Positions 50,845 to 60,426 of a DNA stretch of 64,000 nt are shown piece by piece; the stretch's first letter is position 1; every line of letters starts with the position of its first letter. The notes beneath the pieces were generated by a model. It had not been told where the DNA came from. It did no database searches and saw only the letters and a program-made list of their open reading frames with translations. This stretch comes from DASQZK01 sp963771005. GTDB lineage: Bacteria; Bacteroidota; Bacteroidia; Bacteroidales; GCA-2748055. The stretch lies in the NCBI GenBank assembly GCA_963771005.1, contig CAVYRO010000002.1:1426001-1490000 (forward strand), in the 5' to 3' direction. The position numbers and the translations under genes were made by a program.

Positions 50845-53800
50845 CTAATACAAACTATCCGGTTCAACCATGTTGCTGTCCGGAACGGCAGGCTTGTTTT
50901 CTTCATCGACCCTGCTCGTAATGGTCTTTTTCCGTTTGACTGCCTCGGCTTTGATACCGTCATCCTCGGCCGTGTAATAATTGATGATGCTTTCAAGCGT
51001 CTGCACGGCCTGGAAATCATCCTTTTTGGAGAGGTATATATCCGACAGCAGGAGGAAAGACTTCCCCATCCAGAACTGGTGCGGGGTGTTCATGTCTATA
51101 AACTCGAAGATCTCCTTTTCGGCCTTGTCGACCTCTCCCCGGTTGTAATCGATTTCAGCTGTCCTGTATTTGGCCTCGGCACCCTGCTCACTATTGACTT
51201 CATCGTCGATACGTCCGTACCAGTCATACGCGGCAGGCATGTCATTCTGTTTGAAATAGGCATCGGCGATGAGATATTTAGCCTCTCTTGCCACCGAAGG
51301 TTCAAGCTTATCCTGCAGAAGGACCTGGTTCGCGGCATCTATGGTATTTTGATATTCGCCGAGCTTTGCATACGAACGCATGAGCCCCGTTTCCGCCTCC
51401 TGGATATCCGCCTTTTTCTCCCCAAGGGTTACCAGCTTCTGGTAAAGTCCGGCAGCGGTGTTAAAATCTTCTTTCCTGTATGCGATCCGCGATGCAGCTA
51501 AAAGTGCAGGTTCGGTAAACATATTCGCCTGTTGTTCAATAATATACATCAATGAACTGAAGGCCTCATCAGAACGGCTGAGTTTCAGCAGGCAGTCGGC
51601 TCTGTAGTAATTTGCATTCAGCAGGAAGGCTCCGGAAGGAAACCGCTTCAGGTAACTGTCCAGCTCATTGACAGCTCTTTCGCAATTCCCCGCCAGGTAG
51701 GTATTTTCAGCCGCGGTGTAAAGCAGGGAATCCTGTTCGCTTACAGATACCCCCTGCCCTATCCCGTTTACATAGGCGAGGTACCCGTCTACATCGTTCA
51801 TCTCCACATAAATATCTTTAACAGATAAAAGTGCATTGGACGATTCCGGGGTGCCGGGATAATCATTGACCACTTGTTTGTAATATTTTAGAGCTTCCTG
51901 GTTCCGTCCGGCATTCCGGGCGATAAGTCCAAGCTGGATGAGCGTCCTGCTCAGGTAGTTGCTGCCGGGATAATCCGAAATTATCTTCGAATAATTCTGT
52001 TCTGCTTCTGAGAGCTGATTCTGAATGACATAGGTACGGCCAAGCTCATAGAGGGCATCGTCGTTATAGGAAGATTGCGGATATTTCTCCCGGAGTTCGT
52101 TCAGCGTCTCGATTTTTCGCTGGGGCCTGTCCACCAGCCCGAGTGTGAAAGCCTTCTGATAGTAGGCATAATCCACGTCGGCCTTACCCATTTTGATCAC
52201 CTTATCATAATAGTCTATCGCCTGCCAATAACTTGTTTGCACAAAACGGCAGTCCCCGAGCCTGTTGTATGCATCGGCAAGAGTAACCGGCTGATCCGTC
52301 TGCTCAAGATTAACGTACTTCCTGAACCAGTCTTCGGCTTTTGAATAATTTTTCCTGGAAAATTCCAGATATCCCATGCTGTAATTCACATTGCTGAATT
52401 CAGGAGCCTGGAATGAGGTGGGTTCATTGAGAAAAAGCTTGTAATAGTCCTCGGATGTACCCGTATCACCCATCCGGTAGTATGCTTCGGCAAGCCAGTA
52501 GTAGGTTCTCGCACGGATCAGGTCGTCGTATTTATCGAATTTCAGTGACTTGTCAAAAATCCCGATGGCATCATCGAACCTGAGATTGGTAAACAATTCA
52601 AGGCCCCTGAAAAATGCTACCCTCTGGTAGGCTTTCTCGATCTGGCTGTCCTTCCTTTTGATCTTTTCAAGCGATTCCAGTGCCATCCTGTAATTCCGGG
52701 TATTCATATAGGCCATAACGAGATAATTATAAGCCTCGTCAGTGCGGGAAGATGCAGGATACTGGGAAATATAAGAATTAAAAGCGCGGATAGCCTCATT
52801 AAACGGGGTATAGGATAATTCATAGGTAACCTTGGCATAATTGAAAAGTGCATCCTCCCTGATCGCCTGGTCAAAGTCCATCCGTGCGGCGGAGGCAAAA
52901 GCCGCCCTTGCCTTGTTCATCTCTTCAAGCTTAAGATAGCAGCCTGCCAGGTGGTAAAGTGCGCTCTGGCTGATCATCGTATTGCTCAGGGATATCCGCT
53001 CAAAAATTTCGGCCGCCTCCCGGTATTTTCCGGTCATATAATAAGCAAAGGCAAGCTGGTATTTATCGTCGATGGATATCTTCCCCACGGCATCCCGGTA
53101 CTGCTCGAGATAAGGAACCGATTCTTCGTATTTCCCAAGGTAGAAATAAGATTCGCCTATGATCTTCGCCATTTCGGAAGCCCTCTTATCACTAACAGTT
53201 TCCATAAGGGGGGGAGCGAATTCGATAACCTTATCGAATTTTTTCTGCAGGTAATAGATTTGTGAAATATAGTAGGGAGCCACAGGAGAGAAGGTCTCAT
53301 CATCGACGAGCTTTAGAAATCCGTTCAGCGCTGTTTCGTAATTTTCCTGGATATATGCAATATGAGAATAATAATAGAGTGCCGGAGAAGAATACCTGGA
53401 TTCATCGTCTTTGATCTCGTAAAATGCCACACGTGCATTCTCATAGTCATTCCGTACGTAATAGGCGTACCCTTTCTGAAAATAATATTGCGAGAGTTCC
53501 TCCTTATCAAGATAAAACCGGTCAACCTTATTATAATAACTTATGGTTTTCGGCCAGTCCTTCTTGATGTACATATAATTGGCGAGCCGGAAATAAGCCT
53601 TGTTTATAAGCGGGCTCTCCGGGTTTTCCATGGCAAACCGGTACACGAGATTTTCGGCATCGAGATTCTGAAGCTCCACCGAAGACATGGCGAGGTAATA
53701 TTGTGCTTCGGCTTTCAGTCCGGGCGTTCTGTCTCCCATCTCATCCAGCGACTTTTCAAAGAAATTTCGGGCCGCCCCATACTTTTCCTTTTCATACAAT

Positions 53801-53925
53801 TCCATGCCTTTCCGGAATTTCGTTCCGTAAAAGGTATAAACCCCTGAATTCTGTGAAAAAACAATTTGAGTCCCCGTTAATACCAAAAAACAACCAAGGG
53901 AAAACAGATATTTTCGCTTTATCAT
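50845..53925 (-). CDS. Large tetratricopeptide-repeat protein, exported
   Basis: The ~1026-residue protein has a signal sequence (MIKRKYLFSLGCFLVLTGTQ) and then ~20 TPR units over nearly its whole length, e.g. AQYYLAMSSVELQNLDAENL, DDALYELGRTYVIQNQLSEA and ALKYYKQVVNDYPGTPESSN, which resemble BamD/YbgF repeats. The C-terminus is polar (VDEENKPAVPDSNMVEPDSL). TPR arrays scaffold protein complexes; with the barrel gene immediately downstream on the same strand, an outer-membrane assembly or stability role is a reasonable inference. The start is the ATG of MIKRKYLF, not one 48 nt upstream. No cysteine lipobox. Confidence 0.88.
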   Translation of the reverse strand: MIKRKYLFSLGCFLVLTGTQIVFSQNSGVYTFYGTKFRKGMELYEKEKYGAARNFFEKSLDEMGDRTPGLKAEAQYYLAMSSVELQNLDAENLVYRFAMENPESPLINKAYFRLANYMYIKKDWPKTISYYNKVDRFYLDKEELSQYYFQKGYAYYVRNDYENARVAFYEIKDDESRYSSPALYYYSHIAYIQENYETALNGFLKLVDDETFSPVAPYYISQIYYLQKKFDKVIEFAPPLMETVSDKRASEMAKIIGESYFYLGKYEESVPYLEQYRDAVGKISIDDKYQLAFAYYMTGKYREAAEIFERISLSNTMISQSALYHLAGCYLKLEEMNKARAAFASAARMDFDQAIREDALFNYAKVTYELSYTPFNEAIRAFNSYISQYPASSRTDEAYNYLVMAYMNTRNYRMALESLEKIKRKDSQIEKAYQRVAFFRGLELFTNLRFDDAIGIFDKSLKFDKYDDLIRARTYYWLAEAYYRMGDTGTSEDYYKLFLNEPTSFQAPEFSNVNYSMGYLEFSRKNYSKAEDWFRKYVNLEQTDQPVTLADAYNRLGDCRFVQTSYWQAIDYYDKVIKMGKADVDYAYYQKAFTLGLVDRPQRKIETLNELREKYPQSSYNDDALYELGRTYVIQNQLSEAEQNYSKIISDYPGSNYLSRTLIQLGLIARNAGRNQEALKYYKQVVNDYPGTPESSNALLSVKDIYVEMNDVDGYLAYVNGIGQGVSVSEQDSLLYTAAENTYLAGNCERAVNELDSYLKRFPSGAFLLNANYYRADCLLKLSRSDEAFSSLMYIIEQQANMFTEPALLAASRIAYRKEDFNTAAGLYQKLVTLGEKKADIQEAETGLMRSYAKLGEYQNTIDAANQVLLQDKLEPSVAREAKYLIADAYFKQNDMPAAYDWYGRIDDEVNSEQGAEAKYRTAEIDYNRGEVDKAEKEIFEFIDMNTPHQFWMGKSFLLLSDIYLSKKDDFQAVQTLESIINYYTAEDDGIKAEAVKRKKTITSRVDEENKPAVPDSNMVEPDSLY

Positions 53926-53992
53926 GCCCGTTTCTTTGAAGTACGCGTAAAAATAAGAATAAATGAGCTTCACTTAAGTCCGGCAAATTCTT

Positions 53993-54020
53993 TTTAATTA
54001 ACAGGGGCCTGTTAATTAAA
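53993..54020. promoter_or_regulatory. 28-bp near-perfect palindrome between divergent genes
   Basis: The 13-bp arms TTTAATTAACAGG and CCTGTTAATTAAA flank a GG centre. It lies 68 nt upstream of the TPR gene start and 88 nt upstream of ftsE, in a divergent promoter region. A 2-nt loop is too tight for an RNA hairpin, so a dimeric-protein operator is more likely than a terminator. Confidence 0.55.
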
Positions 54021-54107
54021 GATTTTATTATTCGCCGCAGAACTCTGATATTTGTATCCTGAACATCCGGATAAAGAACGAAAGATTCACACTAAAATTG
54101 CTTCTTC

Positions 54108-54824
54108 ATGGCTCTTGATAACATCATCGAATTCCATAACGCATCTATATTCATCAGGGATCACCTGGTTCTCACCGATCTTGAATTCACAATACAGAAA
54201 GGTGAGTTTGTGTATGTGATCGGGAAGGTCGGGAGCGGAAAGACCTCGCTGATCAAGACCATAAATGCGGAAATTCCCCTGAAAGAGGGGAATGCCGTCG
54301 TTACGGGTTATGCACTGGAAAATATTAAACAGAAGCAGATCCCCTATCTCCGCCGCAAACTGGGAATCGTATTTCAGGATTTTCAGCTTATGGCCGACAG
54401 GTCCGTTCATGAAAACCTGGCTTTCGTGCTCAGGGCTACGGGATGGAAAGACAAGAACGAGATCAATACCCGCATAGGTGAAGTACTGGAGAAGGTGGGG
54501 CTGGGCTACAAAGGGTATAAGATGCCCCACCAGATCTCGGGAGGGGAACAACAGAGGGTGGTGATCGCACGGGCGCTGCTGAACGATCCCGAGATCATAC
54601 TGGCCGATGAACCCACGGGGAATCTAGACCCCCAGACTTCCGACGGGATCATGCACATTCTGAGGGAAATCAGTAAAAATGGAAGGGCGGTAGTGATGGC
54701 CACCCATAATTATAACCTGCTCAAAAAATTCAGATCCCGTATCTTTAAATGTTACGATGGGAAACTGATCGAGACCGACCTCAGCGACCCGGAGATCGAA
54801 TTTCTCACGAGCCAGATGAACTAG
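54108..54824 (+). CDS. ftsE: Cell-division ATP-binding protein FtsE
   Basis: The 238-residue ABC ATPase has Walker A GKVGSGKTS (39-47), signature QISGGEQQRVVIARALLNDP, Walker B IILADEPTGNLD and the H-loop VMATHNYNLL. The N-terminal ASIFIRDHLVLTDLEFTIQK and the short C-terminus fit FtsE, which with FtsX recruits septal peptidoglycan hydrolases. Related LolD-type ATPases are the main alternative; absence of a fused permease and overall similarity favour FtsE. ftsX is not adjacent. Its stop overlaps by 4 nt the stop of the convergent operon. A palindrome lies upstream. Confidence 0.85.
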   Translation: MALDNIIEFHNASIFIRDHLVLTDLEFTIQKGEFVYVIGKVGSGKTSLIKTINAEIPLKEGNAVVTGYALENIKQKQIPYLRRKLGIVFQDFQLMADRSVHENLAFVLRATGWKDKNEINTRIGEVLEKVGLGYKGYKMPHQISGGEQQRVVIARALLNDPEIILADEPTGNLDPQTSDGIMHILREISKNGRAVVMATHNYNLLKKFRSRIFKCYDGKLIETDLSDPEIEFLTSQMN

Positions 54825-55942
54825 GTAAAAAGGTAATCCCCGTCACCGTCCTGCAGTACAATATTTTCCCCGGTTCTCCTGGTAATTTCAGCAGAGACAG
54901 CGGTATATCTTTTTTTAGTTTTTTTTGGAAGAAAGGCCGGTGCGTGTTCCCTGATGAATGCTGCGAATGCCTCCTGAAAGGTGATCAGCACATAATTACG
55001 TACATCATTGCTGATAAAGTCGAATAAGGCACTGAAGAATTCCATTTCACATTTTTTCTCATACCAGAGATAAGGCGTTTTCACGGTCCCGTCGCGGAAG
55101 GTAAGCAGGGCGATGCCGCATTTGTCATGCACACCATTCACTTCGATCCATGTATAGCGGAATTCACCGGCAAAAGAACTGAAATGGTAACGCCTGTCCA
55201 GAGATCTGTTCAGACTGTCTTTCGTGGTAAGCCACCGGCTGTTCATCCACCAGGAGATCTGCTGTGCATCGGGCCGGGTAACCTGGTTTTCCGAATGTTC
55301 ACGGATGAACTTTACCTGTTCACCTGAAGGAAAATCAAAGGTCTCTGCTCTCGCGCCTGTTTTACGGGGGCGTGAATATTTTTTCAGCTTCCTGTTTCTT
55401 GAACGGTTCATGGCCATGTCGGTCAATCTTAGCAGGCCGGCGCCAGCAAGAGACCTGAGTGCGCGGTCAGTCACTGATTCACCTCGTCGCCCTCCGGCCC
55501 GTTGATGAAGGGATTGCCTCAGTCGCAGTATGACGCCCGTTCTTTCCCCCGCAACGAACCCGCCCGTATGCTGCAGTATTGCCACCGTTTTTTCAGCAAG
55601 GTCCGAGAACAGGACTTTCCGGCGGGTGATCCTGAGAAATTCAGTAAGCAGCGGTATGGAAACCTGCCCCCCGTAACGGGGATCCGCGTACCAGCATGTA
55701 TTCCAGTATATTTTCAGACCGGGGCGTCCCGGCAGCCTGCCTGGCAGGATCCCGGCATATCCCGCGATCTCACCCTCATTATCCTTCACATACAGCAGCA
55801 GGATATCTTCATCTCCGGCATCAGGGTTGGATACCTGCCCTGCTGCCCGCGAGGGGGTAATGGCAACCGCCGGGCCCGGCGACTCCAGCATTTGTTGTGC
55901 GGTACGGACAAGATCCCGTTTTTGTACCCTGTAAATTTCCAT
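54821..55942 (-). CDS. Hypothetical protein, GNAT-like, last gene of the ACP/adenylation operon
   Basis: This 373-residue cytosolic protein is not one I recognise. The N-terminal ~140 residues (YVKDNEGEIAGYAGILPGRL, YWNTCWYADPRYGGQVSIPL, LTEFLRITRRKVLFSDLAEK) suggest a divergent GNAT-type acyltransferase fold. The middle is strongly basic (MNRSRNRKLKKYSRPRKTGA), and the C-terminal part (YLWYEKKCEMEFFSALFDFI) could be a second acyltransferase-like half. The start codon overlaps the ACP stop (TGATG), so translation is coupled and its partner is probably the ACP-bound acyl group. It ends the operon and overlaps the ftsE stop by 4 nt. Confidence 0.65.
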   Translation of the reverse strand: MEIYRVQKRDLVRTAQQMLESPGPAVAITPSRAAGQVSNPDAGDEDILLLYVKDNEGEIAGYAGILPGRLPGRPGLKIYWNTCWYADPRYGGQVSIPLLTEFLRITRRKVLFSDLAEKTVAILQHTGGFVAGERTGVILRLRQSLHQRAGGRRGESVTDRALRSLAGAGLLRLTDMAMNRSRNRKLKKYSRPRKTGARAETFDFPSGEQVKFIREHSENQVTRPDAQQISWWMNSRWLTTKDSLNRSLDRRYHFSSFAGEFRYTWIEVNGVHDKCGIALLTFRDGTVKTPYLWYEKKCEMEFFSALFDFISNDVRNYVLITFQEAFAAFIREHAPAFLPKKTKKRYTAVSAEITRRTGENIVLQDGDGDYLFT

Positions 55943-56184
55943 CAGGCATGGTGATTTTTTTCAACTGCCCGGCATATATCGCCAAAAGTTCGCATGTTCA
56001 ACATATCATCCAGGCCGAACCGGATGCCGAATTCTTTTTCGACAGCCGTGACAAGCATGATGTGGTGCAGGCTGTCCCACCCGCGGATGTCCTTCGCGCC
56101 TGTATTCTCATCCGGGGTGACGGCATTATTGAAAATCCTTCTGAAAACGCCTGTAACCCTTCGCCTTATTTCTTCCATTTCCAT
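55942..56184 (-). CDS. Acyl carrier protein (dedicated, not fatty-acid synthase)
   Basis: The 80-residue carrier protein has the phosphopantetheine site GWDSLHHIMLVTAVEKEFGI (Ser38). The helix I region is more basic than in FabC/AcpP-type carriers (EEIRRRVTGVFRRIFNNAV). It lies 11 nt after a GNAT gene and overlaps the next gene. The neighbour two genes upstream is a stand-alone adenylation enzyme with an amino-acid-type pocket, so the ACP most likely carries an aminoacyl or short acyl unit for transfer by the GNAT-like proteins of this operon. This is inference from context. Confidence 0.9.
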   Translation of the reverse strand: MEMEEIRRRVTGVFRRIFNNAVTPDENTGAKDIRGWDSLHHIMLVTAVEKEFGIRFGLDDMLNMRTFGDICRAVEKNHHA

Positions 56185-56195
56185 AATATTTCCTT

Positions 56196-56954
56196 TCAGA
56201 ATTTCCCCACCATCCAGAATATGCCGTAATGACTGTTATCCCGGAAGCCGAGCTTTTTATATATGGCATAACCTATTGCCGTTCCATGGAGAACAAAATT
56301 ACGAAAGCCTTTCGTGATAAAATAATCGATAGCTTCGGAAATCATCCAGGTCCCGTAACCTTTTCCCCTTAAGTCGCTCTTCGTTGACAACATGTACAAT
56401 CCGACGGTCCCGGCATCTGTAAAACCCAGGATGGTGGCGATGGTTTTTTTACCCTTTACGATCCGGAAGAATTCGAATTCCGGTGCAAACAGGGCTTTCC
56501 GGAAAAGGCGAAAATCCACTTCTTTTCCCGTCATTACTTCCTGATTTACCGTATCGGACCACTCCCGGAGGGCACGCTCATCCATAATACGTTCAATATG
56601 GCTATCCGGATCCGGTGAAAGCCTGCCGAAGGGAGCATCCCTTTTCATCCACATGCCCATCCAGTAATTGATCTGCCGTATACCATACATTGCTGCCTTA
56701 TCCGCAAAATCTTCCCCGGAAGTGAGGTTCCTGATCCAGAATGAGGGCAGCTCTCCCTTCATTACCGACTCAGCAATTTCCTTCATCGTTTCACTGGAAA
56801 TTTTTTCGCCGCCCAGCAGGTAGGAAGGCCAGCTCCCCGAATGATTCATGATGTACTCGATTCCCCGGAACTTTCCTGCGGGAAATCCCGAATAGTTAGC
56901 TATTGCTTTGTAAAATGCGGCCAGGTTTGACCTGGTCTCGTATTCCATGCTCAT
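56196..56954 (-). CDS. GNAT N-acetyltransferase
   Basis: The ~252-residue protein has a C-terminal GNAT domain (~140-250) with MLSTKSDLRGKGYGTWMISE (acetyl-CoA/pantetheine loop) and LHGTAIGYAIYKKLGF. The N-terminal ~130 residues (YKAIANYSGFPAGKFRGIEY, FWIRNLTSGEDFADKAAMYG) look like a degenerate second GNAT half. The start was taken at the ATG that overlaps the adenylation gene stop in an ATGA; an in-frame ATG 12 nt upstream is the alternative. GNAT enzymes can take acyl groups from ACP thioesters as well as CoA, which would fit the next gene. Confidence 0.82.
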   Translation of the reverse strand: MSMEYETRSNLAAFYKAIANYSGFPAGKFRGIEYIMNHSGSWPSYLLGGEKISSETMKEIAESVMKGELPSFWIRNLTSGEDFADKAAMYGIRQINYWMGMWMKRDAPFGRLSPDPDSHIERIMDERALREWSDTVNQEVMTGKEVDFRLFRKALFAPEFEFFRIVKGKKTIATILGFTDAGTVGLYMLSTKSDLRGKGYGTWMISEAIDYFITKGFRNFVLHGTAIGYAIYKKLGFRDNSHYGIFWMVGKF

Positions 56955-58459
56955 TTCTGAATCCATTTATGGAGTTGCCTCCGGTCAATTTTTCCGCTCA
57001 CGAGTTTAGGCAATTCCTCCAGGTTGATGATCCGGGCCGGGATCATGTAGGGCGGCAATTTCAGCTGCAGGTATTTTTGTACCTCCTTTTCCTTTCCGGA
57101 ACTATTTTCTATGAAAAGTGAAATCTCCAGGGTTCCCGGCTCATCGCCGGTAGCGATGGCCACAGCATTGGGTTGCGAAAGGAAATCCCTCGCATGCTTC
57201 TCAATCTCCCCGAGCTCTACGCGGTATCCCTGGATCTGGACCTGGTTGTCAATCCGTCCGCAGAACATAACATCACCTTCTTTATCGGTAAAAACAAGAT
57301 CACCGGTACGGTAAAACCTTCTTTTCTTTCCTTCATGATCATATTCAAAAAAGGAGGTGGAAGTTTTTTCCTGATTTTTCCAGTAGCCCTGTGTCACCTG
57401 GTCGCCGGATATACACAATTCACCCTTCCGCCCCTGGGGCACGGGTTGCAGAAAGTGATCCACGATAAGCATCCCGTTGTCTCCGAAAGTTTTCCCGATG
57501 GATACAATACCGCCGTACGATTTCTCCATTGAGGTTTCCGGATTCCAGTCAAAGATGAGACAGTTGATGGTTGCCTCCGTCGGACCGTAAACATTTTGTA
57601 TCCTGGCATTGGGAACTGAAGCTGCCCAGGCGGTGGCCAGGATCACAGGGAAAGCCTCACCTCCCAGCAGGCAGAATTTCAGATCGTTAAGATGGATGGA
57701 ACCAAAATAGGGTTTCAGGTATGCGAGTGTGGAAGGAGGCATCTTAACGAAAGTCAGCCGCTGCTCCTGCATCAGTTTATAGGCATAAAGGTACTTGATC
57801 TCGTGCTGGGGTACGGTATAAACACACCCCCCTGCAGTAAGAGGCACGGTATAGCAGTGAACGGAGGCATCGAACGAAAGATCATAGATCTGCAAAAACC
57901 GGTCTTCGGGGGTGAAGTTGTAACCGTAATCCATGAAAGATTTTACGAAGGAGTTCAGGTTCCCCCGGCTGATGGGAACACCCTTGGGTTCCCCGGTACT
58001 CCCGGATGTGAAAAGAACATAAAAATCATCACCGGGTGACGCTGCCCTCCTCTCCGGAATTGCTCCAGAAACAGGTATGAATGTATTTAACAGGATGAGC
58101 CCCGGGCTCCCGGGAAAAGCCGTACCCGGAATTTCCAGGGAGTGAAGTATGAAAGTGATGCCCGTCTGGTCCAGAATGTTTTCATTCCTGGATGCAGGGT
58201 TCCGCGGATTCAGAGGCACAAAGGCCTTTCCACTGAACCATGCCGCATAAATGGCGGCGTAGGTTTCAATGTCATCGAAGGTGAAAATACCCAGGTATTT
58301 ATCTTCATCCGGAACATTTTCCCTGATCAGCACCTGTATAGCTGCCACCTTCTCCCCGAATTCTGCATAGGTGTAGCTTACACCTTGTATAAAGAAGGCA
58401 TTTCTTGCATGATATTGATCAATATTCTCAAGCAGGCTGTCAAGTATGGAAAAACTCAT
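56951..58459 (-). CDS. Stand-alone adenylation (AMP-forming) enzyme, NRPS/DltA-like
   Basis: The 502-residue ANL-superfamily enzyme has core motifs A3 LFTSGSTGEPKGV (149-161), A5 NVYGPTEAT, A7 YRTGDL and A10 PKLVSGKIDRRQL with catalytic Lys490. In A4, LSFDASVH keeps the Asp (197) that binds an alpha-amino group in amino-acid-activating domains, with His201 where many NRPS domains have Trp. It should activate an amino acid and load it onto a carrier protein, most simply the ACP two genes downstream. DltA is the closest functional analogue, but DltB and DltD are absent. The substrate is not determinable from sequence. Confidence 0.88.
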   Translation of the reverse strand: MSFSILDSLLENIDQYHARNAFFIQGVSYTYAEFGEKVAAIQVLIRENVPDEDKYLGIFTFDDIETYAAIYAAWFSGKAFVPLNPRNPASRNENILDQTGITFILHSLEIPGTAFPGSPGLILLNTFIPVSGAIPERRAASPGDDFYVLFTSGSTGEPKGVPISRGNLNSFVKSFMDYGYNFTPEDRFLQIYDLSFDASVHCYTVPLTAGGCVYTVPQHEIKYLYAYKLMQEQRLTFVKMPPSTLAYLKPYFGSIHLNDLKFCLLGGEAFPVILATAWAASVPNARIQNVYGPTEATINCLIFDWNPETSMEKSYGGIVSIGKTFGDNGMLIVDHFLQPVPQGRKGELCISGDQVTQGYWKNQEKTSTSFFEYDHEGKKRRFYRTGDLVFTDKEGDVMFCGRIDNQVQIQGYRVELGEIEKHARDFLSQPNAVAIATGDEPGTLEISLFIENSSGKEKEVQKYLQLKLPPYMIPARIINLEELPKLVSGKIDRRQLHKWIQK

Positions 58460-58494
58460 GAATTTCCGGTTTTGGTTTTCTGAAAGCTCATATT

Positions 58495-59523
58495 TTACCC
58501 GGACCTCTTTATCCGGTTCAGCCCGGCGATGGATTTCAGGATATAATAAAAATATTCGCTTTTAAGATACTTTTCTGCACCGGCAGCCGATTTCTCCATC
58601 GGTATTCTCTGGTAATGAGGAAATCCTTCTTCCTTTTTCAGCCCCGAGGTTCCAAATGAAGCATCCAACACCCATTCCCCTTCACCGTATAATCTACGGA
58701 AAACACCATATCCGACACCGGTATCCTCAAAAGGAAAAGAAAATAATGAATAAGCGATGCCGAATCTCTCCCGGATCCCTATCACACTCTTCATGACCTC
58801 CCTGTACTGATCCTCGGGACTGAGATAGAGAAAGGAAGGATGGTCCATGCTGTGACCGCCGATATAAAATCCTTTTTGGAGGATGTTACCAATCTCCGCC
58901 TCATCGAGATAGGGTTGATTACGGGTTAGATAATCCCCGAAATCCACGTCCGCGATCTCCGAAACCCGCCCGATGAGGATCTGATTCTTATGTCCCATCT
59001 CCAGCAATCCGGTTTCAATGGATTTGAGATCTGAATTTACGAGCCCCATGAGAAAAGCAATGTTCTTCAGTACGATGGGAGAAGGTCTATTCTGCCGGAG
59101 TGATTCGATAATCAGGGAGACCTTATACCTGAAAAAGAGATCCTGGTTCCCGATGAAATTATTATTCAGAAAAAAAATGGCTTTGATACCCTTTTCTTCA
59201 AGGATTGGCACAATGGTCTCCGAGATCTCGCGAAGACCGTCGTCAAAACTGAGGATGAAAGCCGGTTCGGAAGGCCATCCCTGGTCATCCTTCTGAACAA
59301 GAAGTTCAGGGGAAGCCGGCCTGAAATATTTGAGAAGGCATTCCAGGTCGCTACGGAATTCCTTTATTTTCTTCACGTGGTAGAGATGACGGATATGGGG
59401 CGGGGGATCATCACTCACCATATGATAAAACGGAAAGATGACCGTTTTCCCGGTACGCTTGATCATCCGGTCGAGTGAGGCAGACGTTACAAGAGGTTCG
59501 AGTATGTTTCGTACTTCAGGCAT
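58495..59523 (-). CDS. Polysaccharide deacetylase-like (NodB-fold) protein
   Basis: The 342-residue CE4/NodB-fold protein has motif 1 ILSFDDG (Asp94, Asp95) and motif 2 IGGHSMDHPSF with the metal-binding HxxxH. PFEDTGVGYGVF lies where later motifs occur. There is no signal peptide, so it acts in the cytosol or is the soluble type common in exopolysaccharide and PEP-CTERM-like clusters. It may deacetylate an N-acetyl sugar so that another acyl group can be installed by the operon's GNAT proteins (inferred). It is followed by the adenylation gene after 35 nt. Confidence 0.85.
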   Translation of the reverse strand: MPEVRNILEPLVTSASLDRMIKRTGKTVIFPFYHMVSDDPPPHIRHLYHVKKIKEFRSDLECLLKYFRPASPELLVQKDDQGWPSEPAFILSFDDGLREISETIVPILEEKGIKAIFFLNNNFIGNQDLFFRYKVSLIIESLRQNRPSPIVLKNIAFLMGLVNSDLKSIETGLLEMGHKNQILIGRVSEIADVDFGDYLTRNQPYLDEAEIGNILQKGFYIGGHSMDHPSFLYLSPEDQYREVMKSVIGIRERFGIAYSLFSFPFEDTGVGYGVFRRLYGEGEWVLDASFGTSGLKKEEGFPHYQRIPMEKSAAGAEKYLKSEYFYYILKSIAGLNRIKRSG

Positions 59524-59525
59524 CT

Positions 59526-60425
59526 TCAGCTTTTAATAAACCTGAGAAAAAATGGCAAACGGTTAATGGTCACCGTCGGGTAATTCACCTCACGGGCACC
59601 GAAACCGGTGAAAAACCGGGCGATCCCGGGAATATTGGAACCTTCGAAGTCAAGGACCAGGCCGGTTCCGGCGTAATTGCCGATGATATAATCGACGATG
59701 CTGAACATGGCGCGTGTCATTTTTCCCTCCTCTCCGGAAACAGGAATGAGATAAAATATCCTGCCTCCCGAAACGGCAATGAAGGCAGCAGCAACAAGCC
59801 GGTCCTCAACAATGGCAGCGACAAGCCTTCCGTGCCCCATCTTCATCACCTTATCCACAAAACAATTCATCCATTCATATTGATCGCGGGAACGCCGCAC
59901 GGGATCATTTTCCCGCTTCAGCCTTACCAGGTCGGGGACCCCTATTTTTTCCGTGAGTTCCACGAATGGAAGGGATTTCAGGATATTCCTCGAAGTATTT
60001 TCGGTGTACCCCTCCCGGATATCCTGGTAGTTCCTTCCCAGCCTGAGCTCGTAATTGGAATTCTTACTCAACCTGAATTCAAGTCCCGTAAGGTCGTTGG
60101 TAAAATTCATATTGAATTTGCCGTACCGGATAAAGGACGGGATGGCAGCGAGGAATTCCCCGGCTTTCTCCGCATTCACCCATGTTTTTGAAAATATACC
60201 CAGTTGCTGGGTGTATACCGGTTGAAAGATGTACGTTAACCCGAATTTTTTTTTCATGGGCAGCGGCATCACGGAAACATAATCATCCTCCACGATCCCG
60301 CCCCAGCCCGGAGCTGTCACATCGAGATACCATGACAATGCATATATCAGGGACGGCTTTGAACCGCGGATACAGTCGTCCCATTTTCGCCGGTCTATGC
60401 TGCCATGTTCAATATATCCTATCAT
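59526..60425 (-). CDS. FemAB/GNAT-like acyltransferase
   Basis: The 299-residue cytosolic protein begins MIGYIEHGSIDRRKWDDCIR, with ALSWYLDVTAPGWGGIVEDD and LPMKKKFGLTYIFQPVYTQQ. A C-terminal half has the acyltransferase pattern GRLVAAIVEDRLVAAAFIAV and IVDYIIGNYAGTGLVLDFEG, then GIARFFTGFGA. This is the Bacteroidota FemAB/GNAT-type family that transfers aminoacyl or acyl groups and is often found in envelope polysaccharide operons. The start lies directly after the previous stop (1 nt gap), and the next gene begins 2 nt after its stop, so it is tightly coupled. Confidence 0.8.
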   Translation of the reverse strand: MIGYIEHGSIDRRKWDDCIRGSKPSLIYALSWYLDVTAPGWGGIVEDDYVSVMPLPMKKKFGLTYIFQPVYTQQLGIFSKTWVNAEKAGEFLAAIPSFIRYGKFNMNFTNDLTGLEFRLSKNSNYELRLGRNYQDIREGYTENTSRNILKSLPFVELTEKIGVPDLVRLKRENDPVRRSRDQYEWMNCFVDKVMKMGHGRLVAAIVEDRLVAAAFIAVSGGRIFYLIPVSGEEGKMTRAMFSIVDYIIGNYAGTGLVLDFEGSNIPGIARFFTGFGAREVNYPTVTINRLPFFLRFIKS

Positions 60426-60426
60426 C

